DNA of 39,246 nt from a virus. Numbering within the stretch: position 1 is the stretch's first letter; every line of letters starts with the position of its first letter. The position numbers and the translations under genes are program-made. Below are positions 1-8,125 of this stretch, piece by piece. The notes under the pieces are model-generated. The model saw only the letters and a program-made list of their open reading frames with translations, searched no databases and was not told where the DNA came from. The DNA lies in IMG/VR virus record IMGVR_UViG_3300042564_001890, positions 1 through 39,246 of that record. One strand, written 5' to 3'.

Positions 1-770
1 TAGAAAAAATAGAACAGGATAGAGTTATCCCAAGAAGGATAAGGTTATACTGGAAGTCAGAAGGTGTTGTGGATTGGTCAGATGATAAAGAAGGAATGTG
101 GTCTGTTTACGAGATACCTGAAAAGGAGCTTCAAAATAAGAAACTAGACGACAGGAAGATTCCGGCAAACACGCACATATTCTGTAACGGTATTGACCCG
201 TATCGCTCTACGATAATATCAGGAAAGGGGTCTATGGCAGCGGCTTATGTATTTAAGAGATTAGACCCAAACGACCCAGAGAATACTGGAATGGCTGTTG
301 CAGAATTCTATGGTAGACCGAGACAAAAGTCAATGCTACACGAGGAGATGTTAAAGGCTTGTGTTCTATGGGGAATGAAAGCTAATTACGAGAATGACGT
401 AGGTGATGACTATGTTGACTATTTTAGGGATAGAGGATACTCGGAGTATCTATCTAAAACACCGCAAGCTGCGATAGACAGGAACAAGAAGAGGACAGGA
501 AATGTAACATACGGAGTAGCTTCTAGAGACCCATTTGCCCTTGCTAGGCAATTAGAGACATGTATCAACTACATTGAAACTCATTGTCATAAGATATTTT
601 ACAGGGAACTACTAGAGGAGTTATTGAACTATGACCACGAGAATAGAACGCCTTTCGATAAGACTGTTGCTTTTATGATTTCCTTACTAGCAGGGGTTTC
701 TGTAGAAATGAGAAAAGAAGAGATTAAGGTTCGCAAAGTGCCTATAAAATCTTATAAACTAAACCTTTAA
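1..770 (+). CDS. terL: Terminase large subunit, C-terminal nuclease part (5' truncated by window edge)
   Basis: The reading frame is open from base 3 with no start, so the gene begins outside the window; the ATG at 69 is internal. The encoded part matches the RNase H-like nuclease domain of phage TerL, which cuts concatemeric DNA during head filling. Candidate metal-binding acidic residues are the Asp in the GIDPYRST motif (codon at 195), a Glu in NYEND (codon at 390) and the Asp in PFDKTVAF (codon at 657). A segment reading AVAEFYGRP sits between the first two, as in TerL nucleases where the strand before motif II has this form. The ATPase domain must lie upstream and is not visible. The portal gene follows directly, the usual TerL-portal order. 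The call rests on motif layout and context; the family is fairly sure, the exact catalytic residues less so. Confidence 0.85.
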   Translation, partial: EKIEQDRVIPRRIRLYWKSEGVVDWSDDKEGMWSVYEIPEKELQNKKLDDRKIPANTHIFCNGIDPYRSTIISGKGSMAAAYVFKRLDPNDPENTGMAVAEFYGRPRQKSMLHEEMLKACVLWGMKANYENDVGDDYVDYFRDRGYSEYLSKTPQAAIDRNKKRTGNVTYGVASRDPFALARQLETCINYIETHCHKIFYRELLEELLNYDHENRTPFDKTVAFMISLLAGVSVEMRKEEIKVRKVPIKSYKLNL

Positions 771-775
771 CTTTG
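768..775 (+). promoter_or_regulatory. Bacteroidota-type -7 promoter element before portal
   Basis: TAACTTTG matches the TAnnTTTG consensus of Bacteroidota promoters. It overlaps the terL stop codon and ends 15 bases before the portal ATG at 791, so the leader would be only about ten bases. A clear -33 TTTG box is not seen. Nearly the same bases (TTAACTTTGyACAAAT) occur at 7437-7452. Confidence 0.6.
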
Positions 776-790
776 CACAAATACATTTTA

Positions 791-3157
791 ATGAACTTAG
801 ACGATAAAAAGATTCTAAACTTCCATTTGACTAATGGCGCATTGAAGCGTGAGGCCTCTGAAGGACTCAAGGTTGCAAAGATATTAGAAAAGGCATTTAA
901 CGAGGGATTCTTCTCTAGAAGGAATAAAAAGTTCATCAAGAACAGAGCTTTCTCTCGTGGCCGTCAGCCAATGAAAGAATACCTTGACTATCTAAATATT
1001 GATGGTAAAGAGGCTTTCGTTAACCTAGATATGAAGGCTCCGGCTATCGCCCCTAAGTTCATTCAGGTAATGATAGGCGGATTCATGAAGAGGGAAGAGA
1101 AGGTGAGAGCATCTGCCGTAGACCCTGTTTCTACAGAAAGAAAAAAGATAGAAAGAGAGAACGCTGAGTTCAGAATGAATCAGGGAGCTGAAGTAGCTCA
1201 AATGGAGCAGCAGTTCCAGGTTGAGTTAATGCCTAAAGGATTTACCCCTGAAGATGAAGATGAGTTAGAATTATTCTTCTCTGACTACCAAACTCCAGAA
1301 GAGATTATGTTTGAGCAAGGTGTGAGCTTTGTTCTACATCAGAATACATGGCCCGTAATTAAAAGGAAGCTACTTGAAGATTTAATTGAAGTTGGTATAG
1401 CAGGTACTAAAACGTATGTTGCTCCTAATGGTCAAGTAAAGATTAAGAGAGTTGTTCCTGAAAATATGATTTACTCATTTTCTGAGTATGATGATTTTAG
1501 AGACCTATCTTTTATCGGAGAGGTTGTTTCTAAAAAGATTGTAGAAATCAGAAACGAGTATCCTAATATGAGCGAAGATGAATTATTCAAACTAGCCAAA
1601 AGCGGTAAGAATAGAAACTCTTCTTTAGGTTGGCAAGAAAGATATAGATACGAAGTAGACAGACCTTATGATGATTGGACTGTTGAGGTTATTGACTTTG
1701 AGATTAGGACTATTGATTCTTTAATGTATCAAGCTAAAACTAATAAGTTTGGTAACCTAATCGTAGAAAGAAAAGATAAAAGACCTACAAAGGTTTCAGA
1801 GAATAAAGAATTGATTACCAAGGACATGTTCGTTATATACCATGGAGTATATGTGCTAGGAATGGATAAGATGTTGCATTGGGGTATTCAAAAGAATATG
1901 ATTAAGCCTTCTGTTGTTAAAGAAATGGCAGACGCTTATTTCAGTTACTCTCTTTACATGTATGAGAATCTTGATTTAGAGAATATGCCAATACCTGAAA
2001 GAATGGAAACTTCTATTCGTCAGATGACATTGGCTCACTTGAAGATTCAGCAATTAGTTGCTAAAATGAGACCTCCAGGAGTAGCTGTTGATGTAGATGC
2101 TTTAACAGATATGGACTTAGGTCAAGGTAAGAGTTCAACCCCATTAGATGCTCAAGCGGTATATGACCAAACAGGCGTATTATACTACAAGAGCAAGAAC
2201 GAGGAAGGTGAAAGGTCAAATGGTCTTCCATTCCAAGAACTTCCGAATAGTGGTGGTGCAGCTCAATTACAACAATTACAAGCTACTTATAATTTCTATT
2301 TAGATAGACTTAGAGCAGAGATAGGACTGAACGAGGTTGCGGAAGGTGCTTCAGTAAACCCAAGAATGGGTGTAGGTGTAGCACAAGCTCAAATAGCTGT
2401 ATCTAATAACGCAACTGATTTCATATACGAAGGGTACTTATCTATATTTAATCAGACAGCATTTAAAGCAAGTCTTTTAATCTACGATGCTACAATGTAC
2501 GGTGGAGAGCAGTACAGAGAGTATATGGGAGAATCTGTTAAGGATAAGAAGTTTGATATTAAGATTCAAGTTCTTCCTGATGAAAAGGATAAGCAGTATT
2601 TAGAAGCTATGATTCAGACAGCTTTATCTGCTCAACAAATAGAATTTGAAGATGCATTTAAAATAAGACATATAGAGAATGTTAAGTTGGCTGAAATGTA
2701 CCTCACTAAGTCTAAGAAAAGAAGACAAAGAGAGCAGATGGAAATAGCTCAACAAAACTCTCAAATGAACGCACAAGCTCAACAGCAGTCTATTCAGGCT
2801 AAGGGTCAATCTGATGCTCAATTACAGCAGATGCAATCTCAATCAAAGGCTAGTCTTATTCAGATAGAAATGTCTATGAAAGCTGAAATGGCAGAGCAAG
2901 AGTTCGTTCAAAATATATTACTAAAATCATTTGAAACAGGAAGCACATTGAGTCCTGAATTAAGAATGATTGTTGATTCTTATATGGCTAAAAAACAAGC
3001 CAAAGAACAAGCTATTCAGCAACAACAAATGCAGCAGATGCAGGAAATGCAAGCTCAACAAATGGAAGGTCAAGATATGGAAGAAGAAATGCAGGGAGAG
3101 GAAATGGGACAAGAGATGGAAAGTGAAGAGCAGATGAATGAAGGAATGGCTGAATAG
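791..3157 (+). CDS. Portal protein
   Basis: About 788 residues, in the size range of large podovirus/crAss-like portals. The portal is the dodecameric ring at the capsid vertex through which DNA is packaged and ejected. The order TerL-portal-scaffold-capsid is the main evidence, helped by a middle section with the beta/alpha alternation seen in portals (for example VAPNGQVKIKRVVPENMIY). The last 150 residues are very rich in Gln, Met and Glu and look like an extended coiled coil or disordered tail (QQQQMQQMQEMQAQQ region), perhaps lying in the barrel or contacting scaffold. A TTG at 773 opens the same frame but lies inside the promoter's -7 box, so the ATG at 791 (product beginning MNLDDKKI) is preferred. 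No Shine-Dalgarno site is visible; the leader is AT-rich. Confidence 0.82.
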   Translation: MNLDDKKILNFHLTNGALKREASEGLKVAKILEKAFNEGFFSRRNKKFIKNRAFSRGRQPMKEYLDYLNIDGKEAFVNLDMKAPAIAPKFIQVMIGGFMKREEKVRASAVDPVSTERKKIERENAEFRMNQGAEVAQMEQQFQVELMPKGFTPEDEDELELFFSDYQTPEEIMFEQGVSFVLHQNTWPVIKRKLLEDLIEVGIAGTKTYVAPNGQVKIKRVVPENMIYSFSEYDDFRDLSFIGEVVSKKIVEIRNEYPNMSEDELFKLAKSGKNRNSSLGWQERYRYEVDRPYDDWTVEVIDFEIRTIDSLMYQAKTNKFGNLIVERKDKRPTKVSENKELITKDMFVIYHGVYVLGMDKMLHWGIQKNMIKPSVVKEMADAYFSYSLYMYENLDLENMPIPERMETSIRQMTLAHLKIQQLVAKMRPPGVAVDVDALTDMDLGQGKSSTPLDAQAVYDQTGVLYYKSKNEEGERSNGLPFQELPNSGGAAQLQQLQATYNFYLDRLRAEIGLNEVAEGASVNPRMGVGVAQAQIAVSNNATDFIYEGYLSIFNQTAFKASLLIYDATMYGGEQYREYMGESVKDKKFDIKIQVLPDEKDKQYLEAMIQTALSAQQIEFEDAFKIRHIENVKLAEMYLTKSKKRRQREQMEIAQQNSQMNAQAQQQSIQAKGQSDAQLQQMQSQSKASLIQIEMSMKAEMAEQEFVQNILLKSFETGSTLSPELRMIVDSYMAKKQAKEQAIQQQQMQQMQEMQAQQMEGQDMEEEMQGEEMGQEMESEEQMNEGMAE

Positions 3158-3160
3158 TTA

Positions 3161-3168
3161 TACCTTTG
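3161..3168 (+). promoter_or_regulatory. -7 promoter element before scaffold gene
   Basis: TACCTTTG fits TAnnTTTG and ends 16 bases before the ATG at 3185. Bases 3160-3180 (the element plus the A-rich leader) are identical over 21 bases to 6456-6476 in front of another head-region gene, so this looks like a duplicated promoter-leader unit. Confidence 0.65.
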
Positions 3169-3184
3169 CTAAAACAAAAGTAAC

Positions 3185-4330
3185 ATGGATAAAAACATCT
3201 TTGACATTGATGGCTATTCTAGTGAGCCTATGTCAGCAGAATCTATGACAGATAATGCTGAAGGTAGTCAAGAAACTAGTGGCACATCACAAGACCCAAC
3301 ACAAGGCGAAGGAGAAGGAAATCAAACCGCATCAACTGAAGGACAATCATTAGAAGGTCAATCTTCTGATGGACAAGAAGGCTCTACGAGCACAGAAGGA
3401 GATTCAGGAAGTTCGGTTGATTTTGAAACTAAGTCTTTTGAATTTGAATGGGATAATGAAGAATCTAGAGCTATTTATGAAAACCTCATAAGTGGAGATT
3501 ATGCTTCAGTATCCGATATGCTTTATGAGCAGAAGCTGCTATCTAATCTATCAGAAATGAATGATTCAGATGCAGTGATGATGGCATTAGCATATCAGTA
3601 TCCAGATTTAACTCCAGAAGAAATTTACGAGGAGTTTGATTCTAGATACGGTGTACCTAAAGAGGACACAGAATATATGAGCGAAGACGAGCTTTCTGCT
3701 TACAATAAAAAAGTAGAGAAGGAATCTAAGCGAATAGAAAGAGAACTTAAAAAAGATGCTAGAGTTGCTAAAGAAACGCTTTCTTCATATAAGAAAGAAA
3801 TTAGCTTCCCTGACATTCTATCGAAGGCAAAAGAGTTTGCTTCGGTAGTAGACCCAAAGGAGTATGTAAATCAATATATTCAATCTGAGCAAACTAAGTC
3901 AGAACAGACTGCGAAAGCTGAGAGAGAAAAGTACCTATCACAAGTTGATAAAGGGCTAAACGAGTTTAATGGATTTGAAGTTAAGTACAAAGACGAGGAA
4001 GTCTCTATTGACGCCAAATTCTCTATCCCTGATGAGGATAAGACTGCATTAAAGCAGGAGTTAAACGACTTTGACCTTGTTGACTATTTCGGTAACAGAT
4101 ACGTCAAGGATGACCAATATGATACCAGACAGATTGCAGAAGATAAATACTTCTTGCAAAATAGAGATAAGATAATTAACTCTCTTGTAACACAGGCTGT
4201 ATCTAAGGCTAAGTTAGATTGGTTAAAATCAATAAAAGGAATAGACCTATCATCTAAACCTAGCATTGGAGCTAACCCAGCAGCGAATGATGAAGTGAGA
4301 AATGCGTCTCAAAAAATCTTTAATTTTTAA
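3185..4330 (+). CDS. Putative capsid scaffolding protein
   Basis: 381 residues between portal and major capsid gene, where scaffold genes normally lie. The first 80 residues are a low-complexity Ser/Gly/Glu/Gln/Thr stretch; the rest is strongly charged and mostly helical (repeated KKVEKESKRIEREL-type runs around residues 175-210), ending in NASQKIFNF. High charge, low complexity and predicted helix are what scaffolds show; they assemble the procapsid and then leave or are degraded. No protease domain is visible in it. There is no sequence signature that proves the role, so the call is from position and composition. Confidence 0.7.
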   Translation: MDKNIFDIDGYSSEPMSAESMTDNAEGSQETSGTSQDPTQGEGEGNQTASTEGQSLEGQSSDGQEGSTSTEGDSGSSVDFETKSFEFEWDNEESRAIYENLISGDYASVSDMLYEQKLLSNLSEMNDSDAVMMALAYQYPDLTPEEIYEEFDSRYGVPKEDTEYMSEDELSAYNKKVEKESKRIERELKKDARVAKETLSSYKKEISFPDILSKAKEFASVVDPKEYVNQYIQSEQTKSEQTAKAEREKYLSQVDKGLNEFNGFEVKYKDEEVSIDAKFSIPDEDKTALKQELNDFDLVDYFGNRYVKDDQYDTRQIAEDKYFLQNRDKIINSLVTQAVSKAKLDWLKSIKGIDLSSKPSIGANPAANDEVRNASQKIFNF

Positions 4331-4348
4331 TAAATAAAATAATTTAAA

Positions 4349-5737
4349 ATGGCAGTAGCACAACCAGGTGGAGTAGTTCCTCAAGGTGGAGCAGTATCGC
4401 AAGCGTTCGTAACCGCATTGTCTTTATTGAAGCCACAGAACTATGACCAATTTATTGAGGCTTATGGCGCTCAATCTTACACTCAAATCCTAGAAATGCT
4501 AGGTAACAAACAAGTAGTACAAGCTACAGAATTCGGTCACTATGAAAGTCGTGGTAAGCGTCATTTCGCTGTACAGACTACAGGTGCTCCGGCAGAAACT
4601 GCAGCTTATTCTGATGCAGATACTACTATCGAAGCAGGCGAAGGTGTTACAATCACTATTACTGCAGCTTCTCACTTCCCTAACACATCAGGTGCAGAGT
4701 CTCCAATCCGTGTAGGTGAAGTTTATGAAATCGCAGCAACAGGTATTTTAGTAAAATGCGTAGCTGTTAATAAGGGTACTGCAGGTGCTCACACTATGAC
4801 AGTTGTTCCTTTACAAAGCACTTACGTTCTTAACTCAACTAACTTACCTTCAGGTAGCTGGTTATTAGGCCGTGGCGCATCTCTTTCTGGTGAGGCTTCA
4901 ACTAAAGTTGATTCTCAAACAGAATTAGTGAATCGTTACACTAACACGACTACTATGATTCGTGAAGATTTCGAAATCACTGACAAGGCTATGATGCAAG
5001 AGCTTTGGGTTAGCTTTGATGGCGAAGCGAAATATACTCGTAAAGGTGCTAAAGAAGCGGTTAATCGTTTCTTAAACAACAAAGAGTTTACTTTACTTTT
5101 CGGTGTTCAAGCAACTAACAGCCGTGCAGGCGATAACGGTACTAGCGGTCTTATCCCTACTATCGAGTCTCGTGGTCAAACTCATCAGTGGAATTCTGAT
5201 AGCGTATTCGATATCGAAGATTTCCATGCAATTAGCCGTTTAGTAGACTTCAACGGTGGTGCTTCTGAGTATCACTTCTTGATGGATAGCTACTTACGTA
5301 GTAAGATTGACGATGCGTTATTCGCTAAATACCAAAATGGTGCAATCCAGTGGGCTGCAGTAGGTGGTAGCAATGATGTAGCTGTTAAGTATGGTTTTGA
5401 TAGCATCAAGATTGATGGTATTACTTACCACCTTAAGAAGTTCTTAGGATTCAACGCTGAAGCTGTATACGGTGTAGCTCCTGCTACAGAGAAGTATAAG
5501 AACTTCGGTATCTTGGCTCCTATGAAATCTAACAGAGATGCTCGTACAGGCGACAACATCCCTAGCTTACAAGTTGTTTACAACGAAATTGAGCCAGGTA
5601 AAGAGTTGAAAGTATGGGAAACTGGTGGTCTTGCTAAAGTTCCAACTTCTGATAAGTTGAACTTAGTTATCAGCCACGCTTGCTCTGCAGGTCTTCGTAC
5701 ATTCGCAGCTAACCAATTCGTAGTTGTGAAGCCATAA
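4349..5737 (+). CDS. Major capsid protein (HK97-fold expected)
   Basis: 462 residues, after the scaffold gene and before a strong terminator. It would form the icosahedral shell. An early helix-rich part (residues 1-60) is followed by a beta-rich insert (residues 75-165, with TTIEAGEGVTITITAA) and then alpha/beta body segments, which is compatible with an HK97-like capsid but not proof of it. The codon use stands out: arginine is mainly CGT, with many GGT and GCT codons, whereas neighbouring genes use AGA/AGG, the pattern of a very highly translated gene. The ATG follows a purine-free-of-GG, A/T-rich leader (TAAATAAAATAATTTAAA) with no Shine-Dalgarno site. No TAnnTTTG lies in the short gap, so it is probably co-transcribed with scaffold from 3161. 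Confidence 0.82.
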   Translation: MAVAQPGGVVPQGGAVSQAFVTALSLLKPQNYDQFIEAYGAQSYTQILEMLGNKQVVQATEFGHYESRGKRHFAVQTTGAPAETAAYSDADTTIEAGEGVTITITAASHFPNTSGAESPIRVGEVYEIAATGILVKCVAVNKGTAGAHTMTVVPLQSTYVLNSTNLPSGSWLLGRGASLSGEASTKVDSQTELVNRYTNTTTMIREDFEITDKAMMQELWVSFDGEAKYTRKGAKEAVNRFLNNKEFTLLFGVQATNSRAGDNGTSGLIPTIESRGQTHQWNSDSVFDIEDFHAISRLVDFNGGASEYHFLMDSYLRSKIDDALFAKYQNGAIQWAAVGGSNDVAVKYGFDSIKIDGITYHLKKFLGFNAEAVYGVAPATEKYKNFGILAPMKSNRDARTGDNIPSLQVVYNEIEPGKELKVWETGGLAKVPTSDKLNLVISHACSAGLRTFAANQFVVVKP

Positions 5738-5765
5738 TTGATTACTAATCAATAGGTTAAATATA

Positions 5766-5797
5766 AGGGCTCTAGTTAATTCTAGGGCCCTTTTTTT
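5766..5797 (+). terminator. Intrinsic terminator after capsid gene
   Basis: A ten-pair stem (AGGGCTCTAG at 5766-5775 with CTAGGGCCCT at 5782-5791, one G-U pair), a six-base loop TTAATT and a run of seven T. It ends the head-gene transcript, and the next promoter starts six bases later. Confidence 0.9.
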
Positions 5798-5802
5798 GTT
5801 CA

Positions 5803-5810
5803 TAAATTTG
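5803..5810 (+). promoter_or_regulatory. -7 promoter element before metallopeptidase-like gene
   Basis: TAAATTTG, directly after the capsid terminator and 14 bases before the ATG at 5825. With the terminator just upstream this gene needs its own promoter, which makes the match more convincing. Confidence 0.65.
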
Positions 5811-5824
5811 CTGAAATAGTAGCT

Positions 5825-6445
5825 ATGAGAAAAGTGTTAAGTAAGTTTAAGGACAAGAATAGTATAAATTTCATAGAAGAGGTGATAGCTACTTGTAAGC
5901 TGTATGGTGTAAAATGTAGTATAAGAGACGTATCATATGTAAAGCTAGGTGGATTCAAATGTGGAGGATGGTTTGACGGAGAAGATAGAGAGTTAGTATG
6001 TAGTATGAAACATGATAAAGGACTAGCTTTATTAGCTCATGAATTCTCACACTTTCATCAGTGGGCAGAAAATAGCGATATATGGGATTTAGCTGCAAGA
6101 AAGAATTCTCACTCAGCAATGCACGAATGGATAGAAGGGAAGCAAATTAGAGACATTAAAAAGCACATAGCAATATGTAGAGACCTTGAGGTTGATGCCG
6201 AAAAAAGGGCCGTTAAAATGATAAAGAAGTACAATCTTCCTATAGACGTAGACGAGTATATTAGAGGAGCTAATGCTTACATATATTTCTACAACTACAT
6301 ACTTAATATCAGGAGATGGAGCACTCCAAAAAATAGCCCTTATAGAAATAAGATATTAATAGCTAGTATGCCAAAGACCTTTATGAAGGACTACTCTGTT
6401 CTACCTGACAGGCTACTCAAGGTATATCAAGAACAAGGTATATAG
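5825..6445 (+). CDS. HExxH metallopeptidase-like protein
   Basis: 206 residues. A zinc-peptidase motif AHEFSHFHQW gives His72, Glu73 and His76; a downstream helix with DLEVDAEKRA (residues 120-129) could supply the third acidic ligand, as in ImmA/IrrE-like peptidases (M78-type), where an ExxA helix follows. No signal peptide or membrane segment is seen, so it should act in the host cytoplasm or in virions. It is isolated between two terminator/promoter boundaries inside the head-gene region. It could be a prohead maturation protease of unusual class, a host-protein protease, or an enzyme of the ImmA type without a partner repressor here. The fold call is moderately sure; the role is not known. 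Confidence 0.6.
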   Translation: MRKVLSKFKDKNSINFIEEVIATCKLYGVKCSIRDVSYVKLGGFKCGGWFDGEDRELVCSMKHDKGLALLAHEFSHFHQWAENSDIWDLAARKNSHSAMHEWIEGKQIRDIKKHIAICRDLEVDAEKRAVKMIKKYNLPIDVDEYIRGANAYIYFYNYILNIRRWSTPKNSPYRNKILIASMPKTFMKDYSVLPDRLLKVYQEQGI

Positions 6446-6456
6446 TACAAAATACA

Positions 6457-6464
6457 TACCTTTG
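6457..6464 (+). promoter_or_regulatory. -7 promoter element before 6484 gene
   Basis: TACCTTTG, 19 bases before the ATG at 6484. Element and leader repeat those of the scaffold gene exactly (6456-6476 equals 3160-3180), suggesting the two genes are expressed together. Confidence 0.65.
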
Positions 6465-6483
6465 CTAAAACAAAAGAAATAAA

Positions 6484-7362
6484 ATGGCAAAAGCTAAAAG
6501 TATTCTATCTGAAGATGGTGAAATCATCGAAGTAGAACAGCCTGTTGTTAAACAAGAGGTTAAGAAAAAAAGACAACCTTCGGAGTATGTATTCCAGTTG
6601 TTAGTAAATTTCAGAAATCAAGACGGAACCTTATCATTCCCTCCAACATTTGCTCTTAGAAATAAAAGCGTAGTGTTTGATGAGGAAACAGGTAGAGAAA
6701 GAGCTACAAGATACCTTGAGGGTATTTCTACTATCTGGCAAGATGAACAGGATTCGTTACCTGAAAGCATTCAAAACAGAAGACCTAACATTCAGTTTAA
6801 AGATGGATTCTTGAGAGTTCCTTCTACAAAGCCTACATTGGTAGAGTTCTTATTAAAGAATGACCAATACGATAAGAAGAAGAACAAAATGGACAAGTTC
6901 GCTCCTGCAACCTACACAATGATTAATTATGAGGAAGCAGAAGAAGAACAACTTAAGAAGTCTGAAAACAAGCTAGAAGCAATGAAAGTTGCAATGAACG
7001 CTAGTGAAGAAGAGATGTTAGCTCACGCTAAATTCTTGAATGTTAAGTTTAGTTATGAAACAGGAGAGCCAAGGTCTGAAAGTGCAATTAGGTCTGATTA
7101 TGTGACTAAAGCACAGAACAACCCTGATTTATTCTTAAAGACTGTAAATAATCCTGTAGTAAAAGCTAAGTACATGGTAACTAAGGCTATGGAGAATAAC
7201 CTTATTACTATTGCACATATCAAGGGTCAGGCACATTGGAGACAAACAAAACTCCTTATTGCCCAGATTCCTGACGGAGCAGATGCAGCTAAATTCCTAT
7301 CAGAATTTGCCCTTACAGAAAAGGGAGCAGAGTTCTATAACAAATTGAAAGAGTTATCTTAA
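6484..7362 (+). CDS. Unknown head-region protein
   Basis: 292 residues, not recognised. It starts MAKAKSILSEDGEIIEVEQP with a charged disordered N-terminus (to about residue 35), then a mixed alpha/beta part beginning PSEYVFQLLVNFRNQDGTLS, and ends in an Ala/Lys-rich helical part (LIAQIPDGADAAKFLSEFAL). No catalytic motif, signal peptide or membrane segment is seen. It shares the promoter-leader of the scaffold gene and is closed off by a terminator, so it is a single-gene late unit between head and neck genes. A structural, decoration or DNA-binding role in the head is possible; nothing in the sequence decides it. Confidence 0.6.
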   Translation: MAKAKSILSEDGEIIEVEQPVVKQEVKKKRQPSEYVFQLLVNFRNQDGTLSFPPTFALRNKSVVFDEETGRERATRYLEGISTIWQDEQDSLPESIQNRRPNIQFKDGFLRVPSTKPTLVEFLLKNDQYDKKKNKMDKFAPATYTMINYEEAEEEQLKKSENKLEAMKVAMNASEEEMLAHAKFLNVKFSYETGEPRSESAIRSDYVTKAQNNPDLFLKTVNNPVVKAKYMVTKAMENNLITIAHIKGQAHWRQTKLLIAQIPDGADAAKFLSEFALTEKGAEFYNKLKELS

Positions 7363-7393
7363 AATAGGTTTTTGTTTCATTTGCTTTTGGTTT

Positions 7394-7429
7394 ACCCCTC
7401 TACTATTCTTAGTTGGAGGGGTTTCTTTT
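7394..7429 (+). terminator. Intrinsic terminator before neck operon
   Basis: Stem ACCCCTC (7394-7400) with GAGGGGT (7416-7422), 15-base loop partly closed by further pairs, followed by the T-rich TTCTTTTT. It ends the 6484 gene's transcript nine bases before the next -7 element. Confidence 0.8.
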
Positions 7430-7437
7430 TATATGCT

Positions 7438-7445
7438 TAACTTTG
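7438..7445 (+). promoter_or_regulatory. -7 promoter element before neck/tail operon
   Basis: TAACTTTG ends 14 bases before the GTG start at 7460, right after a terminator. The surrounding bases resemble those of the portal promoter at 768 (15 of 16 match across TTAACTTTGyACAAAT). Confidence 0.65.
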
Positions 7446-7459
7446 TACAAATTTGACAC

Positions 7460-8122
7460 GTGAATATAAATGACTGCTTTAAAATTGTAGCCTATCTAGT
7501 AGATAAGTATCAAGGAACAGGCGTATCTCCAGAGGACTTTAATAGGATATTTCCTATGGCAGAAAGGTCTTATTTTGATATGCTTGCAGGTGGTGTTGAG
7601 GATTTTCAACCAGGAAGACCAATATCTAGAATAGGCTTAGGAATGGGTAATAATGTAAATGAGGCATTATCTGCATTTATACAGACATCTACCCTAACTA
7701 TAACTTCAGGAAGTGCCAATGTTCCTGCTAACCTATTTAAGGCTATATCAATGAGAACAACAGGAAATGTTGATATACCTAGAATAGACCACTCAAAACT
7801 TGCTAGTAAATTAAATAGCTCAATAGATGCTCCAACTTTAACAAAGCCATGCTTTAATGAGGTTGGTTCTACTTATAAGTTTTATCCTACAACATTAACA
7901 ACAGCTAATCTAACATTTCTTAGATTGCCAACTCCTCCTGTTTGGGGATACACAACAGTGTCAGGAAGACCTGTTTATGATGCCGGAACTAGTACGCAGT
8001 CAGAGTGGAATGACGCAGATTTAAATAAGATAATAATGAGAGCTGTTGGTCTAATTGGCGTAAGCATTAATGACCAATTAATCATACAGGCTGCAAATCA
8101 AGTTAAAGCTAAAGGAGAATAA
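7460..8122 (+). CDS. Putative neck/head-completion protein
   Basis: 220 residues starting at a GTG (first residues MNINDCFKIVAYLVDKYQGTG); no in-frame ATG precedes the conserved-looking N-terminus and the promoter is too close for an earlier start. The N-terminus, a helix followed by SPEDFNRIFPMAERSYFDML, resembles proteins common after the capsid genes of Bacteroidota podoviruses. It is first in a run of closely spaced genes (3 bases to the next). It would act at the connector between portal and tail. Identification is by position and a remembered family look, not by a catalytic or binding motif. Confidence 0.55.
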   Translation: MNINDCFKIVAYLVDKYQGTGVSPEDFNRIFPMAERSYFDMLAGGVEDFQPGRPISRIGLGMGNNVNEALSAFIQTSTLTITSGSANVPANLFKAISMRTTGNVDIPRIDHSKLASKLNSSIDAPTLTKPCFNEVGSTYKFYPTTLTTANLTFLRLPTPPVWGYTTVSGRPVYDAGTSTQSEWNDADLNKIIMRAVGLIGVSINDQLIIQAANQVKAKGE

Positions 8123-8125
8123 CGC

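Noticed and set aside
773-790. TTG start for the portal
   Set aside because: It lies in the -7 promoter element, and ATG at 791 is 18 bases later; the earlier start would need transcription from further upstream.
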